Positions 44,351 to 53,027 of a stretch of 64,000 nt of DNA are shown here, piece after piece (positions within the stretch are counted from its first letter, which is position 1; each line of letters starts with the position of its first letter). The stretch is from Flavobacteriaceae bacterium (GTDB taxonomy: Bacteria; Bacteroidota; Bacteroidia; Flavobacteriales; Flavobacteriaceae), in the NCBI GenBank assembly GCA_023262185.1, contig JALRDO010000005.1, positions 16,204 through 80,203 of the forward strand, written 5' to 3'. The position numbers were made by a program, and so were the translations under genes. The notes under the pieces are model-generated. The model saw only the letters and a program-made list of their open reading frames with translations, searched no databases and was not told where the DNA came from.

Positions 44351-45280
44351 ATGAATCCTTCTGTCACATGCCTTAACTGCAACACCCCTGTAGCGGGTAA
44401 TTTTTGCAGCAATTGCGGACAGGCGGTGATTCATTCAAAACTTACAGTTTGGCAATTATTGGGACAGTTTTTCTCGAGCACCTTTAACTATGACGGAAGA
44501 CTCATCCGCTCAATTAAAACCCTTTTGTTTCATCCGGCTGCGCTGACCCAAGCCTATATTTCAGGTAAGCGCCGGCAATTTGTCAACCCTGTACAGTTTT
44601 ATCTTTTTTCTTCGGCGATTTACTTCTTAATCGCAGGAGCAACCCGATCTGAGCCTCTGGTTGAATTCAACGATGGGCTCAACGAAGGTCTAGCCATGGC
44701 AGAAGCGTCGGCTCCATTAGAAGGAGAAATCGAGCTTTCTTTTGAAAACTTTGAAGACTACCTGACGAACCAAGAGTCCCTTGAGGCCGAAGAGCGAGAT
44801 ACTGAATTTGAACTGCTCTTTATCCGCAAATTTTACGAGCTGAAGTCAGAGTACTCCACCACTAAAGAGTTGCTTTCAGCGGTGGGTAATGCCATTTATG
44901 CGCGTATCCCACAACTGCTCATCATCACCCTACCCATTTTGGCGCTGCTCAGCAAATTGCTTTTCATTAGACAGCGGCACTATTGGTATATCGACCACCT
45001 CATTTTTGTACTGCACATCACCACTAGTCTATTTGTCGTACTGATTGCAACTAACTTGCTTTCATTCGCATCAACCAAAACTGAGCTAAGTGCATTTAAT
45101 GGCGCCGGACTTCTTTTAAATCTGGGTTGGCTCGGCTATTACTTTATCAGCTTGAAGCGTTTTTTCGCTAAAAGTTGGTTGAAAAGCGTACTGTATTTCT
45201 TTGTGATGAACAGTGTTATAAGCGTTATACTTCTTGTGGCTTTCCTTTCGCTTTTCGCTTTGAGCGTTCTTCAACTCTAA
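44351..45280 (+). CDS. DUF3667 domain membrane protein
   Basis: A 309-residue protein: N-terminal zinc ribbon (CLNCNTPVAGNFCSNCG, residues 7-23), then the DUF3667 region with FNYDGRLIRSIKTLLFHPAALTQAYISGKR and FVNPVQFYLFSSAIYFL. Further helices fall at about 190-210, 220-245, 255-275 and 285-307. The family is confined largely to Bacteroidota and has no known function. It probably shares a transcript with the MBL-fold gene. Confidence 0.88.
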   Translation: MNPSVTCLNCNTPVAGNFCSNCGQAVIHSKLTVWQLLGQFFSSTFNYDGRLIRSIKTLLFHPAALTQAYISGKRRQFVNPVQFYLFSSAIYFLIAGATRSEPLVEFNDGLNEGLAMAEASAPLEGEIELSFENFEDYLTNQESLEAEERDTEFELLFIRKFYELKSEYSTTKELLSAVGNAIYARIPQLLIITLPILALLSKLLFIRQRHYWYIDHLIFVLHITTSLFVVLIATNLLSFASTKTELSAFNGAGLLLNLGWLGYYFISLKRFFAKSWLKSVLYFFVMNSVISVILLVAFLSLFALSVLQL

Positions 45281-45320
45281 ACAAAATGTTCTAGCTTAAA
45301 ACATTGATTATTTTCAACTT

Positions 45321-47741
45321 ATGAAACTATTTAAACTCTTGCTAAGCCTTGCATTTTGTGGGGCACTCTTCTACATAGGACACTTCGGATTGGGCACGCT
45401 TCCGCCTCTAGGAAAGTTTATGAATCCTTACAGCGGATTTTGGCAAAACGAAACCACCGAATCTTCAGGGGAACAGCTTGCTCTTGACGGACTGAGCGCT
45501 GCTGTGACCGTGCATTACGACGCCCAATTGATTCCGCATGTGTTCGCAGAGAACGACCTTGACTTGTATCGCACACAGGGTTACCTCACCGCCAAGCACC
45601 GCCTATGGCAAATGGAATTTCAGACCTATGCCGCAGCGGGTAGACTCTCAGAAATAGTAGGAGCGGCCGCGATCGAATACGACAGAGGCCAGCGCAGAAA
45701 AGGAATGGTATTTGGCGCTGAGAATGCCCTCGACGAAATGCTAAAAGATCCAGTGCTCGCTGCCCGCATTGAAGCCTATAGCGCAGGAGTGAATCAATAC
45801 ATCTCATCGCTAGAACCCAAAGACTATCCAGTTGAATACAAGTTACTCAATTATGCCCCTGAGCCGTGGCAACCTCTAAAGTCGGCCTTGCTGCTCATGT
45901 ATATGACCGACATGCTCGCCGGAGGAGATGCCGATTTAGAAAACTCAAACTTCATTAGCCTTTTTGGTAAAGAGACCTTCGAACTGCTCTTTCCGGAGTT
46001 TCTGGCAGATCAAGATCCTGTGATTCCAAGAGAACGCGATTGGAGTGATTTCGGAGAGGTGACGGTGCCTGAAGTTCCAGCATCGAAAAGCGGGATAGCC
46101 TTAGTAAACAAGACCCTTGATCAACCCGACCCTGATAACGGAAGTAACAACTGGGCTGTCTCTGCAGAAAAGTCGTTGAACGGATACCCCATTTTAGCCA
46201 ACGATCCACACCTTGGACTTAATCTGCCCTCAATTTGGTACGTCATGCAACTAGCCACACCCGATCACAATGTAATGGGTGCGACCCTTCCTGGGGCCTT
46301 AGGGGTTATCATCGGGTTTAACGAGCACATTGCCTGGGGAGTAACCAATGCCACCCGAGACGTAAAAGACTGGTATACGATCACCTTTACAGACGAGAGT
46401 AAAACGGCCTATGTCTACGGAGAAGAAAGTAAACCCATAAACACTGTGATTGAAGAGATCAAGGTGAAAGGCGGCGAAACCTACCTTGATACCGTTCGGT
46501 ATACGCATTACGGGCCCATCACCTATGATGAAAGCTTCAAGGGTAATGGCCGCGATAACCTCGCCATGAAATGGATCGGCCATCAGCCCAATAGCAACCA
46601 GAACACCTTTTTGAAGCTCAACCGCGCCACCAATTACGACGCTTATGTGGATGCCATTTCAACCTACACGGCCCCAGCTCAGAATTTTGTGTTCGCTTCG
46701 AAAGAAAACGACATCGCGCTCTGGATTCAAGGTAAGATCGCCAACAAATGGGAACAACAAGGAAAGTTTGTATTAGACGGATCGAATCCTGAACACGAAT
46801 GGCAAAGTTATATTCCGCAGCCTCACAATCCGCACGTAAAGAATCCTGAACGCCAATTCGTGAGTTCGGCCAATCAACATCCGACCGATGAAGCCTATCC
46901 GTATTACGTATACGATGCGAATTACGAACAATACCGTAACCGCACCATCAATGATTTTTTCAGAGCGCTCGAGAAGATATCTGTTGAGGATTTCAAAGCA
47001 TTACAATCGAACAATTTCAACCTAAAAGCCTCAGAGGCGCTACCTAGTATGTTAGCGCTTCTAGAAGCCGAATCGTACAAGGCTCTGGGCAGTGCAGAGG
47101 GCTATCTCAAGACCTTAAAGGATTGGGACTATAGCAACGACAAAAATTCATTAGGGGCCTCTGTTTGGGAGGCCTGGTGGACCACATTCTATGCAATGAC
47201 TTGGGACGAGTTCGAAACTTCAGAGGTAGCCTTACATTGGCCAGATTCATACCAAACGGTATGGCTTCTCAAAAATCACCCTGAGTTAGACTTTTTTGAC
47301 CGACTCGCTACGGCTGAAAAAGAGAATGCCACAGCTATTGTAAAGGCTTCTTTTGACCAAGCCGTAAAAGCGCTTGATGAGTTAAGCGCCACAGGAGCTT
47401 CCTTAGATTGGGCCACCTATAAAGGCACCTATGTCGCACACCTGCTTCAAGGGCTTCCGGCATTCTCTCGCTTTAACCTTCCGGTAGGCGGAAACGGCGG
47501 AATTGTTAATGCCATGAAGAAAAATCACGGCCCATCTTGGCGCATGATTGTAGCGCTTTCTGATGAAACCAAAGCATTAGGCGCCTACCCAGGGGGGCAA
47601 TCTGGAAACCCTGGAAGCAAGCACTACGACGACCTGCTCGACCGCTGGGCGGCAGGGGAATACTACGAATTGAATTTCATGAAGGCTTCAGAAGAATCGT
47701 CGGCAGTAAGCTTCAGTTCAACCTTTACTCCAAAAAACTAA
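45321..47741 (+). CDS. Penicillin acylase family Ntn-hydrolase (second copy), membrane-anchored or exported
   Basis: An 806-residue precursor with an N-terminal hydrophobic helix (LFKLLLSLAFCGALFYIG). The alpha-chain region has YDAQLIPHVFAENDLDLYRTQGY and RLWQMEF. The autoprocessing site DNGSNNWAV places the nucleophile at Ser275; the beta-chain continues with LANDPHLGLNLPSIWYVMQL and FNEHIAWGVTNA, all family signatures. About 120 residues longer than the copy at 13894 and clearly divergent from it. Substrates of this group are beta-lactam side chains, acyl-homoserine lactones or acyl amino acids; no quorum-sensing genes are visible nearby. Confidence 0.9.
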   Translation: MKLFKLLLSLAFCGALFYIGHFGLGTLPPLGKFMNPYSGFWQNETTESSGEQLALDGLSAAVTVHYDAQLIPHVFAENDLDLYRTQGYLTAKHRLWQMEFQTYAAAGRLSEIVGAAAIEYDRGQRRKGMVFGAENALDEMLKDPVLAARIEAYSAGVNQYISSLEPKDYPVEYKLLNYAPEPWQPLKSALLLMYMTDMLAGGDADLENSNFISLFGKETFELLFPEFLADQDPVIPRERDWSDFGEVTVPEVPASKSGIALVNKTLDQPDPDNGSNNWAVSAEKSLNGYPILANDPHLGLNLPSIWYVMQLATPDHNVMGATLPGALGVIIGFNEHIAWGVTNATRDVKDWYTITFTDESKTAYVYGEESKPINTVIEEIKVKGGETYLDTVRYTHYGPITYDESFKGNGRDNLAMKWIGHQPNSNQNTFLKLNRATNYDAYVDAISTYTAPAQNFVFASKENDIALWIQGKIANKWEQQGKFVLDGSNPEHEWQSYIPQPHNPHVKNPERQFVSSANQHPTDEAYPYYVYDANYEQYRNRTINDFFRALEKISVEDFKALQSNNFNLKASEALPSMLALLEAESYKALGSAEGYLKTLKDWDYSNDKNSLGASVWEAWWTTFYAMTWDEFETSEVALHWPDSYQTVWLLKNHPELDFFDRLATAEKENATAIVKASFDQAVKALDELSATGASLDWATYKGTYVAHLLQGLPAFSRFNLPVGGNGGIVNAMKKNHGPSWRMIVALSDETKALGAYPGGQSGNPGSKHYDDLLDRWAAGEYYELNFMKASEESSAVSFSSTFTPKN

Positions 47742-47743
47742 GT

Positions 47744-48097
47744 ATGAAACGCATTCTCATCCATAGTGTACTCACCCTAATGTTGGCCTTAATTCTCGGT
47801 TTGTGGAATCAATGGTATACGGTTATTATCGCAGCCGGATTCAGTAGTTACATCGTAAAGCTCAAAGGCCCATGGGTATTTTTTGCACCATTTATCGTCA
47901 TCGGCCTCGATTGGGCCATTGAAGCTGCCCTCATTGGAGCGGCAAACGATTTCGTACTCACGCAAAAGATAGGAGTCTTATTGCCATTGAACGGAAACAC
48001 AACGGCAGTGATCGCAGTAACAGCGGTGTTGGGTGGACTTTTCGCAGGCGCCGGATCACTGGTAGGGCGTTCTCTTCGGGCCCTTCAAAAAAACTAA
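47744..48097 (+). CDS. Small membrane protein, unknown
   Basis: A 117-residue protein with three or four predicted helices (about 5-20, 23-40, 44-68, 83-105) and a basic C-terminus. No family is recognised. It begins two bases after the penicillin acylase gene and is likely cotranscribed with it; the job is unknown. Confidence 0.65.
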   Translation: MKRILIHSVLTLMLALILGLWNQWYTVIIAAGFSSYIVKLKGPWVFFAPFIVIGLDWAIEAALIGAANDFVLTQKIGVLLPLNGNTTAVIAVTAVLGGLFAGAGSLVGRSLRALQKN

Positions 48098-48118
48098 AAA
48101 ATTCAGGGGGTAGTGGTG

Positions 48119-48131
48119 AGGATCTGATCCT
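48119..48131. promoter_or_regulatory. Palindrome AGGATCTGATCCT in the -33 region of the lysine operon
   Basis: A 13-base perfect palindrome (six-base arms, one centre base), 10 to 22 bases before the TATATTTG -7 element. It occupies the place where a -33 box would be and could be a second operator. Confidence 0.35.
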
Positions 48132-48140
48132 TACGATTGT

Positions 48141-48148
48141 TATATTTG
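48141..48148 (+). promoter_or_regulatory. -7 promoter element TATATTTG of the lysine operon
   Basis: An exact TAnnTTTG element 28 bases before the ATG at 48176. It overlaps the left arm of the long inverted repeat (48144-48177). Confidence 0.55.
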
Positions 48149-48177
48149 AAACAATTTTAGATCAAATTGTTTCAAAT
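48144..48177. promoter_or_regulatory. Perfect 14-base inverted repeat over the promoter and start codon of the lysine operon
   Basis: Arms ATTTGAAACAATTT (48144-48157) and AAATTGTTTCAAAT (48164-48177) with a six-base spacer TAGATC. The left arm overlaps the -7 element and the right arm contains the first two bases of the ATG. If transcription starts near 48155, the left arm is mostly untranscribed, so this is better explained as a DNA operator than an RNA hairpin. No regulator gene is adjacent. Confidence 0.6.
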
Positions 48178-49237
48178 GAAAAAAATTGCTGTGTTTGGAT
48201 TGGGCAAGGTAGGAACCCTCGTGGGTGCGCTTCTTGCCGAAAATTTTGAGGTCGTCGGCTTTGACAAACAGCCTCCTCATTACGACTTTAGCCTCAACTT
48301 CAAAACCGAAATCTTAGATGTTAGTGACACGGCAAGCGTAACCAAAAGGCTTCAAGATTTTGATACCATCGTATCGGCCCTACCCTTCTTTTTGAACAAG
48401 CCCTTAGCGAAAATTGCGCATGACCTAAAGCTCCATTATTTCGATCTTACCGAAGACGTGCCTACGACCACTTATATTCAAGAACTCGCAAAAACTGCTG
48501 AGACCGCCATGGTGCCTCAATGCGGACTTGCTCCGGGATTTATCGGAATCATGGGGTACGATTTAACCAAGAGCTTTGATCGCCTTCGCGATGTAGAGCT
48601 ACGGGTAGGGGCCCTACCGCGCTATCCTAATGGTTTATTGGCCTATTCATTTACCTGGTCTTCGCATGGGGTGCTCAACGAGTACCTGAACGATGCTGAG
48701 GTGATTCATAACGGGGTGAGAAAAATGGTGCCTTCGCTTGAGGGTATCGAATACATCTCCATTGAAGGGCAAGAATTTGAAGCCTTCGCCACCTCAGGAG
48801 GTTTGGGAACCCTTTGTGAGACCCTTGAAGGAAAGGTAGATACCCTAAATTATAAAACCATGAGGTATCCGGGTCATGGCAAGCTCATGCGCTTTTTGAT
48901 GTATGAGCTAATCATGAAAGAAGATCTTGAGACACTCGATCGCATCATGACCAATGCCAAGCCGCCGATAGACGACGATGTAGTTTATGTCTATGCCGTG
49001 GTTGAAGGATGGCGCAAAGAAAAAATCGCACGCGCTGAATATTGGAATGCTTTTTACCCAAAAGAAATTGCCGGTCAAAAATGGCGCGCCATCTCTTGGA
49101 CGACGGCTGCGGCTATTGCCGCTACCGTTGAACTAGTAGCCGCAGGTAAATTGCCACAAAAAGGTTTTATCAAGCAAGAAGAAATCGACTACAATGCGTT
49201 TCTAGAAACCCAATCTGGAGCACTCTATAAATCGTAA
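48176..49237 (+). CDS. Saccharopine dehydrogenase family protein (lysine catabolism)
   Basis: A 353-residue enzyme; the ATG at 48176 is used because an upstream TTG lies inside the inverted repeat. The N-terminal Rossmann motif is VFGLGKVGTLVG, followed by ALPFFLNKPLAKIA, QCGLAPGFIGIMG and the saccharopine-reductase-like RYPGHGKLMRFL. Expected reaction: saccharopine to 2-aminoadipate 6-semialdehyde plus glutamate. The two following genes encode the next oxidation and a DUF1338 protein, which makes lysine degradation much likelier than lysine synthesis. A lysine-ketoglutarate reductase is not in the window. Confidence 0.85.
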   Translation: MKKIAVFGLGKVGTLVGALLAENFEVVGFDKQPPHYDFSLNFKTEILDVSDTASVTKRLQDFDTIVSALPFFLNKPLAKIAHDLKLHYFDLTEDVPTTTYIQELAKTAETAMVPQCGLAPGFIGIMGYDLTKSFDRLRDVELRVGALPRYPNGLLAYSFTWSSHGVLNEYLNDAEVIHNGVRKMVPSLEGIEYISIEGQEFEAFATSGGLGTLCETLEGKVDTLNYKTMRYPGHGKLMRFLMYELIMKEDLETLDRIMTNAKPPIDDDVVYVYAVVEGWRKEKIARAEYWNAFYPKEIAGQKWRAISWTTAAAIAATVELVAAGKLPQKGFIKQEEIDYNAFLETQSGALYKS

Positions 49238-49246
49238 CTTTAAGCT

Positions 49247-50155
49247 ATGCAACTCAGCTCTTCAACTCCGATCGATCTTATTCTCCAGGGCGTGTTCAAC
49301 ACCTATAGCGAGCGCGTTCCTGATGTGAAAAAGATCACTCAAGCCATGATTGACAAAGGCATGGTCTCGAGTCAATCTGAAATCGTAAACGACCACATCG
49401 CCTTTCGAACGCTAGGTGTACCGCATTTAGGAATCGCCTCGTTTGAGAAGATTTTTTTAGCCCACGGCTACGAAAAACGCGATCACTTTTTCTTTGAAGG
49501 AAAACGACTAGATGCCTACTGGTACGCCCCTCAGCGCGATGAGCAGCCACGTGTTTTTATCAGTGAGCTGCGTGTCGGAGATCTTTCAGAAGAAGCCCAA
49601 AGCATCATTCAAAAATATGTCGGTCCTATAAATAGGGATCCGGTCGACGCCCTAGACCTTAACGATATTGAAGCGGTGGTTGACTTTTTTCACCGTCCGC
49701 TATGGGAGCTTCCTAGCTTAGAAGACTACAAGCGACTGCTTCAAGAGAGCGAATACGCCGCCTGGGTGATCTACAACCGCTATTACTTGAATCATTACAC
49801 CATAAGTGTTCACCAGCTCGATGGTGCCCATCGCACCTTAGAGCAATTCAATGCCTTTCTCAAATCGATTGGGATCAAACTCAACGATTCAGGCTCAGAA
49901 ATCAAGGTGAGCCCAGACGGATTGCTTAGACAAAGTAGTTCGGTGGCTGAGACGGTTGAGGCCGAATTCGCCAACGGAGAAAAAGCTACCATATCAGGCA
50001 GCTATGTAGAGTTCGCCGAGCGCCTCCCCTTGCCTGAATTTGCACACCTGCCCTTTGATCAAATTAAACGTCACATGCGTAGAGACGGATTCGAAGCTGG
50101 CAACGCCGATAAAATATTTGAAAGCACCTTTACTACACAAACCCAAAGAGCCTAA
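49247..50155 (+). CDS. DUF1338 family 2-oxoadipate dioxygenase/decarboxylase (HglS-like)
   Basis: A 302-residue protein of the DUF1338/VOC-related family, whose characterised members convert 2-oxoadipate and O2 to D-2-hydroxyglutarate and CO2 using Fe(II). Conserved elements: VNDHIAFRTLG with the first metal His, RDHFFFEGKRLDAYWY, FISEL, NHYTISVHQL with the second His, and GSYVEFAERLP with the Glu ligand. It is nine bases after the saccharopine dehydrogenase and shares a TAATG junction with the aldehyde dehydrogenase. The neighbours fit a route from lysine through 2-aminoadipate and 2-oxoadipate. The aminotransferase must be elsewhere. Confidence 0.85.
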   Translation: MQLSSSTPIDLILQGVFNTYSERVPDVKKITQAMIDKGMVSSQSEIVNDHIAFRTLGVPHLGIASFEKIFLAHGYEKRDHFFFEGKRLDAYWYAPQRDEQPRVFISELRVGDLSEEAQSIIQKYVGPINRDPVDALDLNDIEAVVDFFHRPLWELPSLEDYKRLLQESEYAAWVIYNRYYLNHYTISVHQLDGAHRTLEQFNAFLKSIGIKLNDSGSEIKVSPDGLLRQSSSVAETVEAEFANGEKATISGSYVEFAERLPLPEFAHLPFDQIKRHMRRDGFEAGNADKIFESTFTTQTQRA

Positions 50156-51687
50156 TGAAGCACGAAACCCTACTGAAAGCACTCCAACTTAACAGCGAAG
50201 AAAAAGGTGTAAGTACTGGCCAAAAGTGGAGCGGATCTGGAGACCTAATCTCAAGCCATACGCCCATTGACGGATCGTTCTTAGCCAAGGTCAGCACTAC
50301 CACCGTTACCGATTACGAGGCGGTAATTCAGTCTGCTGAATCTGCTTTTGAGGAGTTCAGAAAAATGCCTGCTCCGGCACGCGGCGAGCTCGTGAGACAG
50401 TACGGAGAGAAGTTACGTGAGCATAAATCGCACCTCGGTCAGCTGGTTTCGCTCGAGATGGGTAAATCGCTTCAAGAAGGCCTTGGAGAGGTTCAAGAAA
50501 TGATTGACATCTGCGACTTCGCAGTGGGGCTCTCGCGTCAATTGCACGGATTCACCATGCACTCTGAACGCCCCGGTCACCGCATGTACGAGCAATACCA
50601 TCCTCTAGGAGTGGTCGGAATCATCTCTGCCTTTAACTTTCCGGTTGCGGTTTGGAGTTGGAACGTCGCACTCGCATGGATCTGCGGAAATGTCTGCGTG
50701 TGGAAACCCAGCGAAAAAGTGCCTTTATGCGCTAATGCCTGCCAGAAACTTATGGCAGAAGTACTCAAAGAAAACAATCTACCCGAGGGTATTTCTTCGG
50801 TGATCAACGGTGGTGCTGATGTAGGCAAATGGCTTGCTGAAGACCATCGCGTGGCTCTGGTTTCTGCCACGGGTTCTACGCGCATGGGTAAAAATGTCGC
50901 CCAACGTGTCGCCGCTCGTCTCGGAAAAAGCCTACTCGAACTAGGCGGCAACAATGCTGTGATTGTTACCCCAGAAGCAGATTTAGACATAGCCATGCGG
51001 GCAGCAGTATTTGGTGCGGTGGGTACCTGTGGTCAACGCTGTACCTCTACGCGTCGCTTGATTGTTCACGAAAAAGTTTACGATCAGGTGCGCGACCGAC
51101 TGGCGGCTGCTTATCAAAAAATACAGATTGGAGATCCGCTAGATCAATCCAATCACATGGGGCCGCTCATCGACACCGATGCGGTTAAAATGTATACTAA
51201 TGCTTTAAACGCTGCGTCAACACAAGGAGGATCATTCTTAGTTAAAGGAGGTGTTTTAAGCGGCGAGGCGTATTCAAGCGGATGCTATGTCAAACCCGCA
51301 ATTGTAGAGATCGATCACGATGCTGATATCGTACACCAAGAAACCTTTGCGCCCATTCTCTATCTTTTGAAATACAGCGGTGGAGTCGAACAAGCCATCG
51401 CCATTCAAAATGAGGTCAAGCAAGGACTCTCATCATCCATTATTTCAAACAACATTCTAGAAACCGAGGCCTTCTTATCGCACTGGGGAAGTGATTGTGG
51501 AATCGCCAACGTCAACATCGGAACCTCTGGAGCCGAGATCGGAGGCGCCTTCGGTGGTGAAAAAGAAACGGGTGGCGGGCGCGAAAGCGGATCGGACGCC
51601 TGGAAGGCTTATATGCGTAGACAAACCAATACCATTAATTACTCGAGTAAATTACCTTTAGCACAAGGAATCAAATTTGATCTATAA
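50155..51687 (+). CDS. amaB: ALDH7-family aldehyde dehydrogenase (2-aminoadipate semialdehyde dehydrogenase)
   Basis: A 510-residue NAD(P)-dependent dehydrogenase. VVGIISAFNFPVAVWSWN and WKPSEKVPLCA bind the cofactor; LLELGGNNAVIV holds the general-base Glu; TCGQRCTSTRR holds the catalytic Cys, with the ALDH7 type GQRCT-x-x-RR. SGAEIGGAFGGEKETGGGRESGSD is an ALDH7 C-terminal feature. Expected reaction: 2-aminoadipate 6-semialdehyde to 2-aminoadipate. The start shares a base with the DUF1338 stop; the stop shares a base with the next start. Confidence 0.92.
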   Translation: MKHETLLKALQLNSEEKGVSTGQKWSGSGDLISSHTPIDGSFLAKVSTTTVTDYEAVIQSAESAFEEFRKMPAPARGELVRQYGEKLREHKSHLGQLVSLEMGKSLQEGLGEVQEMIDICDFAVGLSRQLHGFTMHSERPGHRMYEQYHPLGVVGIISAFNFPVAVWSWNVALAWICGNVCVWKPSEKVPLCANACQKLMAEVLKENNLPEGISSVINGGADVGKWLAEDHRVALVSATGSTRMGKNVAQRVAARLGKSLLELGGNNAVIVTPEADLDIAMRAAVFGAVGTCGQRCTSTRRLIVHEKVYDQVRDRLAAAYQKIQIGDPLDQSNHMGPLIDTDAVKMYTNALNAASTQGGSFLVKGGVLSGEAYSSGCYVKPAIVEIDHDADIVHQETFAPILYLLKYSGGVEQAIAIQNEVKQGLSSSIISNNILETEAFLSHWGSDCGIANVNIGTSGAEIGGAFGGEKETGGGRESGSDAWKAYMRRQTNTINYSSKLPLAQGIKFDL

Positions 51688-52325
51688 TGAAAAAATGGCT
51701 GTTAAGTGAGGTGCTGCTTTTAAGTATTATCCTGGTCCCGGTAGTCTATCTCATTCTCATCTGGGGCGACCTGCCAGAAGAAGTTCCTATGCACTGGAAT
51801 GCCAAGGGTGAAATTGATCGCTACGGAAGCAAAGACGAACTCATCGGACTTTTACTGATACTCAACCTGCCCCTGTACTTCATTTTAAAATACGTTCCTC
51901 AGCTAGACCCCAAGAAAAAAGTGACCCCCGAACAACTCGCGGGGCTGCGCCTTATTATGCACCTTTTCATGTCTGGGTTAGCCCTATTCATTCTGAGTTC
52001 TACCCATTCAGGTGAACTCTCGAATCCATTCGGGATCGTTAGCCTCGTGGGTATTCTATTTGCCGCCCTGGGTTGGTATTTCTCGCGTCTAAAACCCAAT
52101 TATTTTATCGGTATCCGCACCCCTTGGACGCTCGAAAGCGAAGAGGTGTGGTATCAAACCCACAAAACGAGCGGACCGGTTTGGATGATAGGAGGCCTCA
52201 TTATGGCCATAGTACCCCTTGTCGCCAAAGACTTGGCCATTTATGCGATATTAGGAATCACACTGCTTTTAGCAGGGTTTTCTATTGTTTATTCTTACCT
52301 AGTTTTTAAGAACAAGAAGGATTAA
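51687..52325 (+). CDS. SdpI/DUF1648 family membrane protein
   Basis: A 212-residue membrane protein with six predicted helices. The DUF1648 motif PMHWNAKGEIDRYGSKDE (about 34-51) and the SdpI motif NYFIGIRTPWTLESEEVWYQTHK (about 137-159) are both present. SdpI is the immunity protein against the SdpC toxin in Bacillus; most homologues are uncharacterised. Here it is coupled by a TAATG junction to the lysine-degradation aldehyde dehydrogenase, which may be chance or signal a membrane role in the same response. Confidence 0.85.
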   Translation: MKKWLLSEVLLLSIILVPVVYLILIWGDLPEEVPMHWNAKGEIDRYGSKDELIGLLLILNLPLYFILKYVPQLDPKKKVTPEQLAGLRLIMHLFMSGLALFILSSTHSGELSNPFGIVSLVGILFAALGWYFSRLKPNYFIGIRTPWTLESEEVWYQTHKTSGPVWMIGGLIMAIVPLVAKDLAIYAILGITLLLAGFSIVYSYLVFKNKKD

Positions 52326-52330
52326 CCCGC

Positions 52331-52855
52331 TTATTGACCTGAAGATTTGCGTTCTACCACTCTAAGAGTCTCCGCCACCACATCGTAATCGGCGATGCGC
52401 TTGATTTTGGTAGGCATCTTGGTGAAGTCAGCCATGATGTCGTCCAGAAGGTTGTCTTTGCTTAGGGGAAGCTCAAGATCCATCGCCTCTAGACGTTCTG
52501 CAACAGCTCTTACCACCGATTCGCTTGGGATACGAATAGAGCAGTCGAGATTCTCGTTTGAACTGTTCTCGAAAAGCTTGCTGAAGATGCGTCCTTCAAT
52601 TTTAGCAGAGGCATTGAGCATGACCTTTCCGGTGCAATAAATGTTGCCCTTAAGCGTTCCGTCAACGGTAATACCATCACAAATAAGATCACCGTTAAAG
52701 GTGGCCCCCTCTGAGATGTATACCTTGCCAGAAGAGACTATCGAACCGTGATAGGCGCATTCAATGCGGAGGCTCTTATTTGTCTTGAAGTTACCCTCCA
52801 TCACAGAAGGCCCTGACAAGATAATCGGAGAGGTTTCAATCGAACGTTTTGACAT
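52331..52855 (-). CDS. Bactofilin (polymer-forming cytoskeletal protein)
   Basis: A 174-residue protein with the DUF583 beta-helix at about 10-95, made of short hydrophobic/Gly turns such as GSIVSSGKVYISEGATFNGD and VDGTLKGNIYCTGKVMLN. A longer charged C-terminal tail (about 96-174) follows. Bactofilins polymerise without nucleotide and often anchor envelope enzymes or peptidoglycan hydrolases. No peptidase of the usual M23 type is adjacent. Convergent with the SdpI gene (five bases between stops). Confidence 0.88.
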   Translation of the reverse strand: MSKRSIETSPIILSGPSVMEGNFKTNKSLRIECAYHGSIVSSGKVYISEGATFNGDLICDGITVDGTLKGNIYCTGKVMLNASAKIEGRIFSKLFENSSNENLDCSIRIPSESVVRAVAERLEAMDLELPLSKDNLLDDIMADFTKMPTKIKRIADYDVVAETLRVVERKSSGQ

Positions 52856-52974
52856 GCGTGTTAGATCTTAAAGTTTTCAAGATCTGCAATTTACATTTAT
52901 TTATGCCTTAAAAAAATCTAATTTTGTTACCGCATTGACGCTCAGGTAGCCGCTGCACCACATCTTTACAAACC

Positions 52975-53000
52975 AAAGCCGCCCCGAAAGGGCGGTTTTT
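52975..53000 (-). terminator. Hairpin terminator downstream of acs
   Basis: A GC-rich stem (CCGCCC/GGGCGG, extended by A-T pairs) with a short loop, 28-53 bases past the acs stop on the minus strand. T-rich sequence flanks it on both strands. Confidence 0.65.
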
Positions 53001-53027
53001 CTTTGATGACTATAGAATATTCGAAGG

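Noticed and set aside
50577..50996. A 139-codon minus-strand frame inside the ALDH7 gene
   Set aside because: Entirely antisense to conserved NAD-binding and catalytic regions; no family resemblance.
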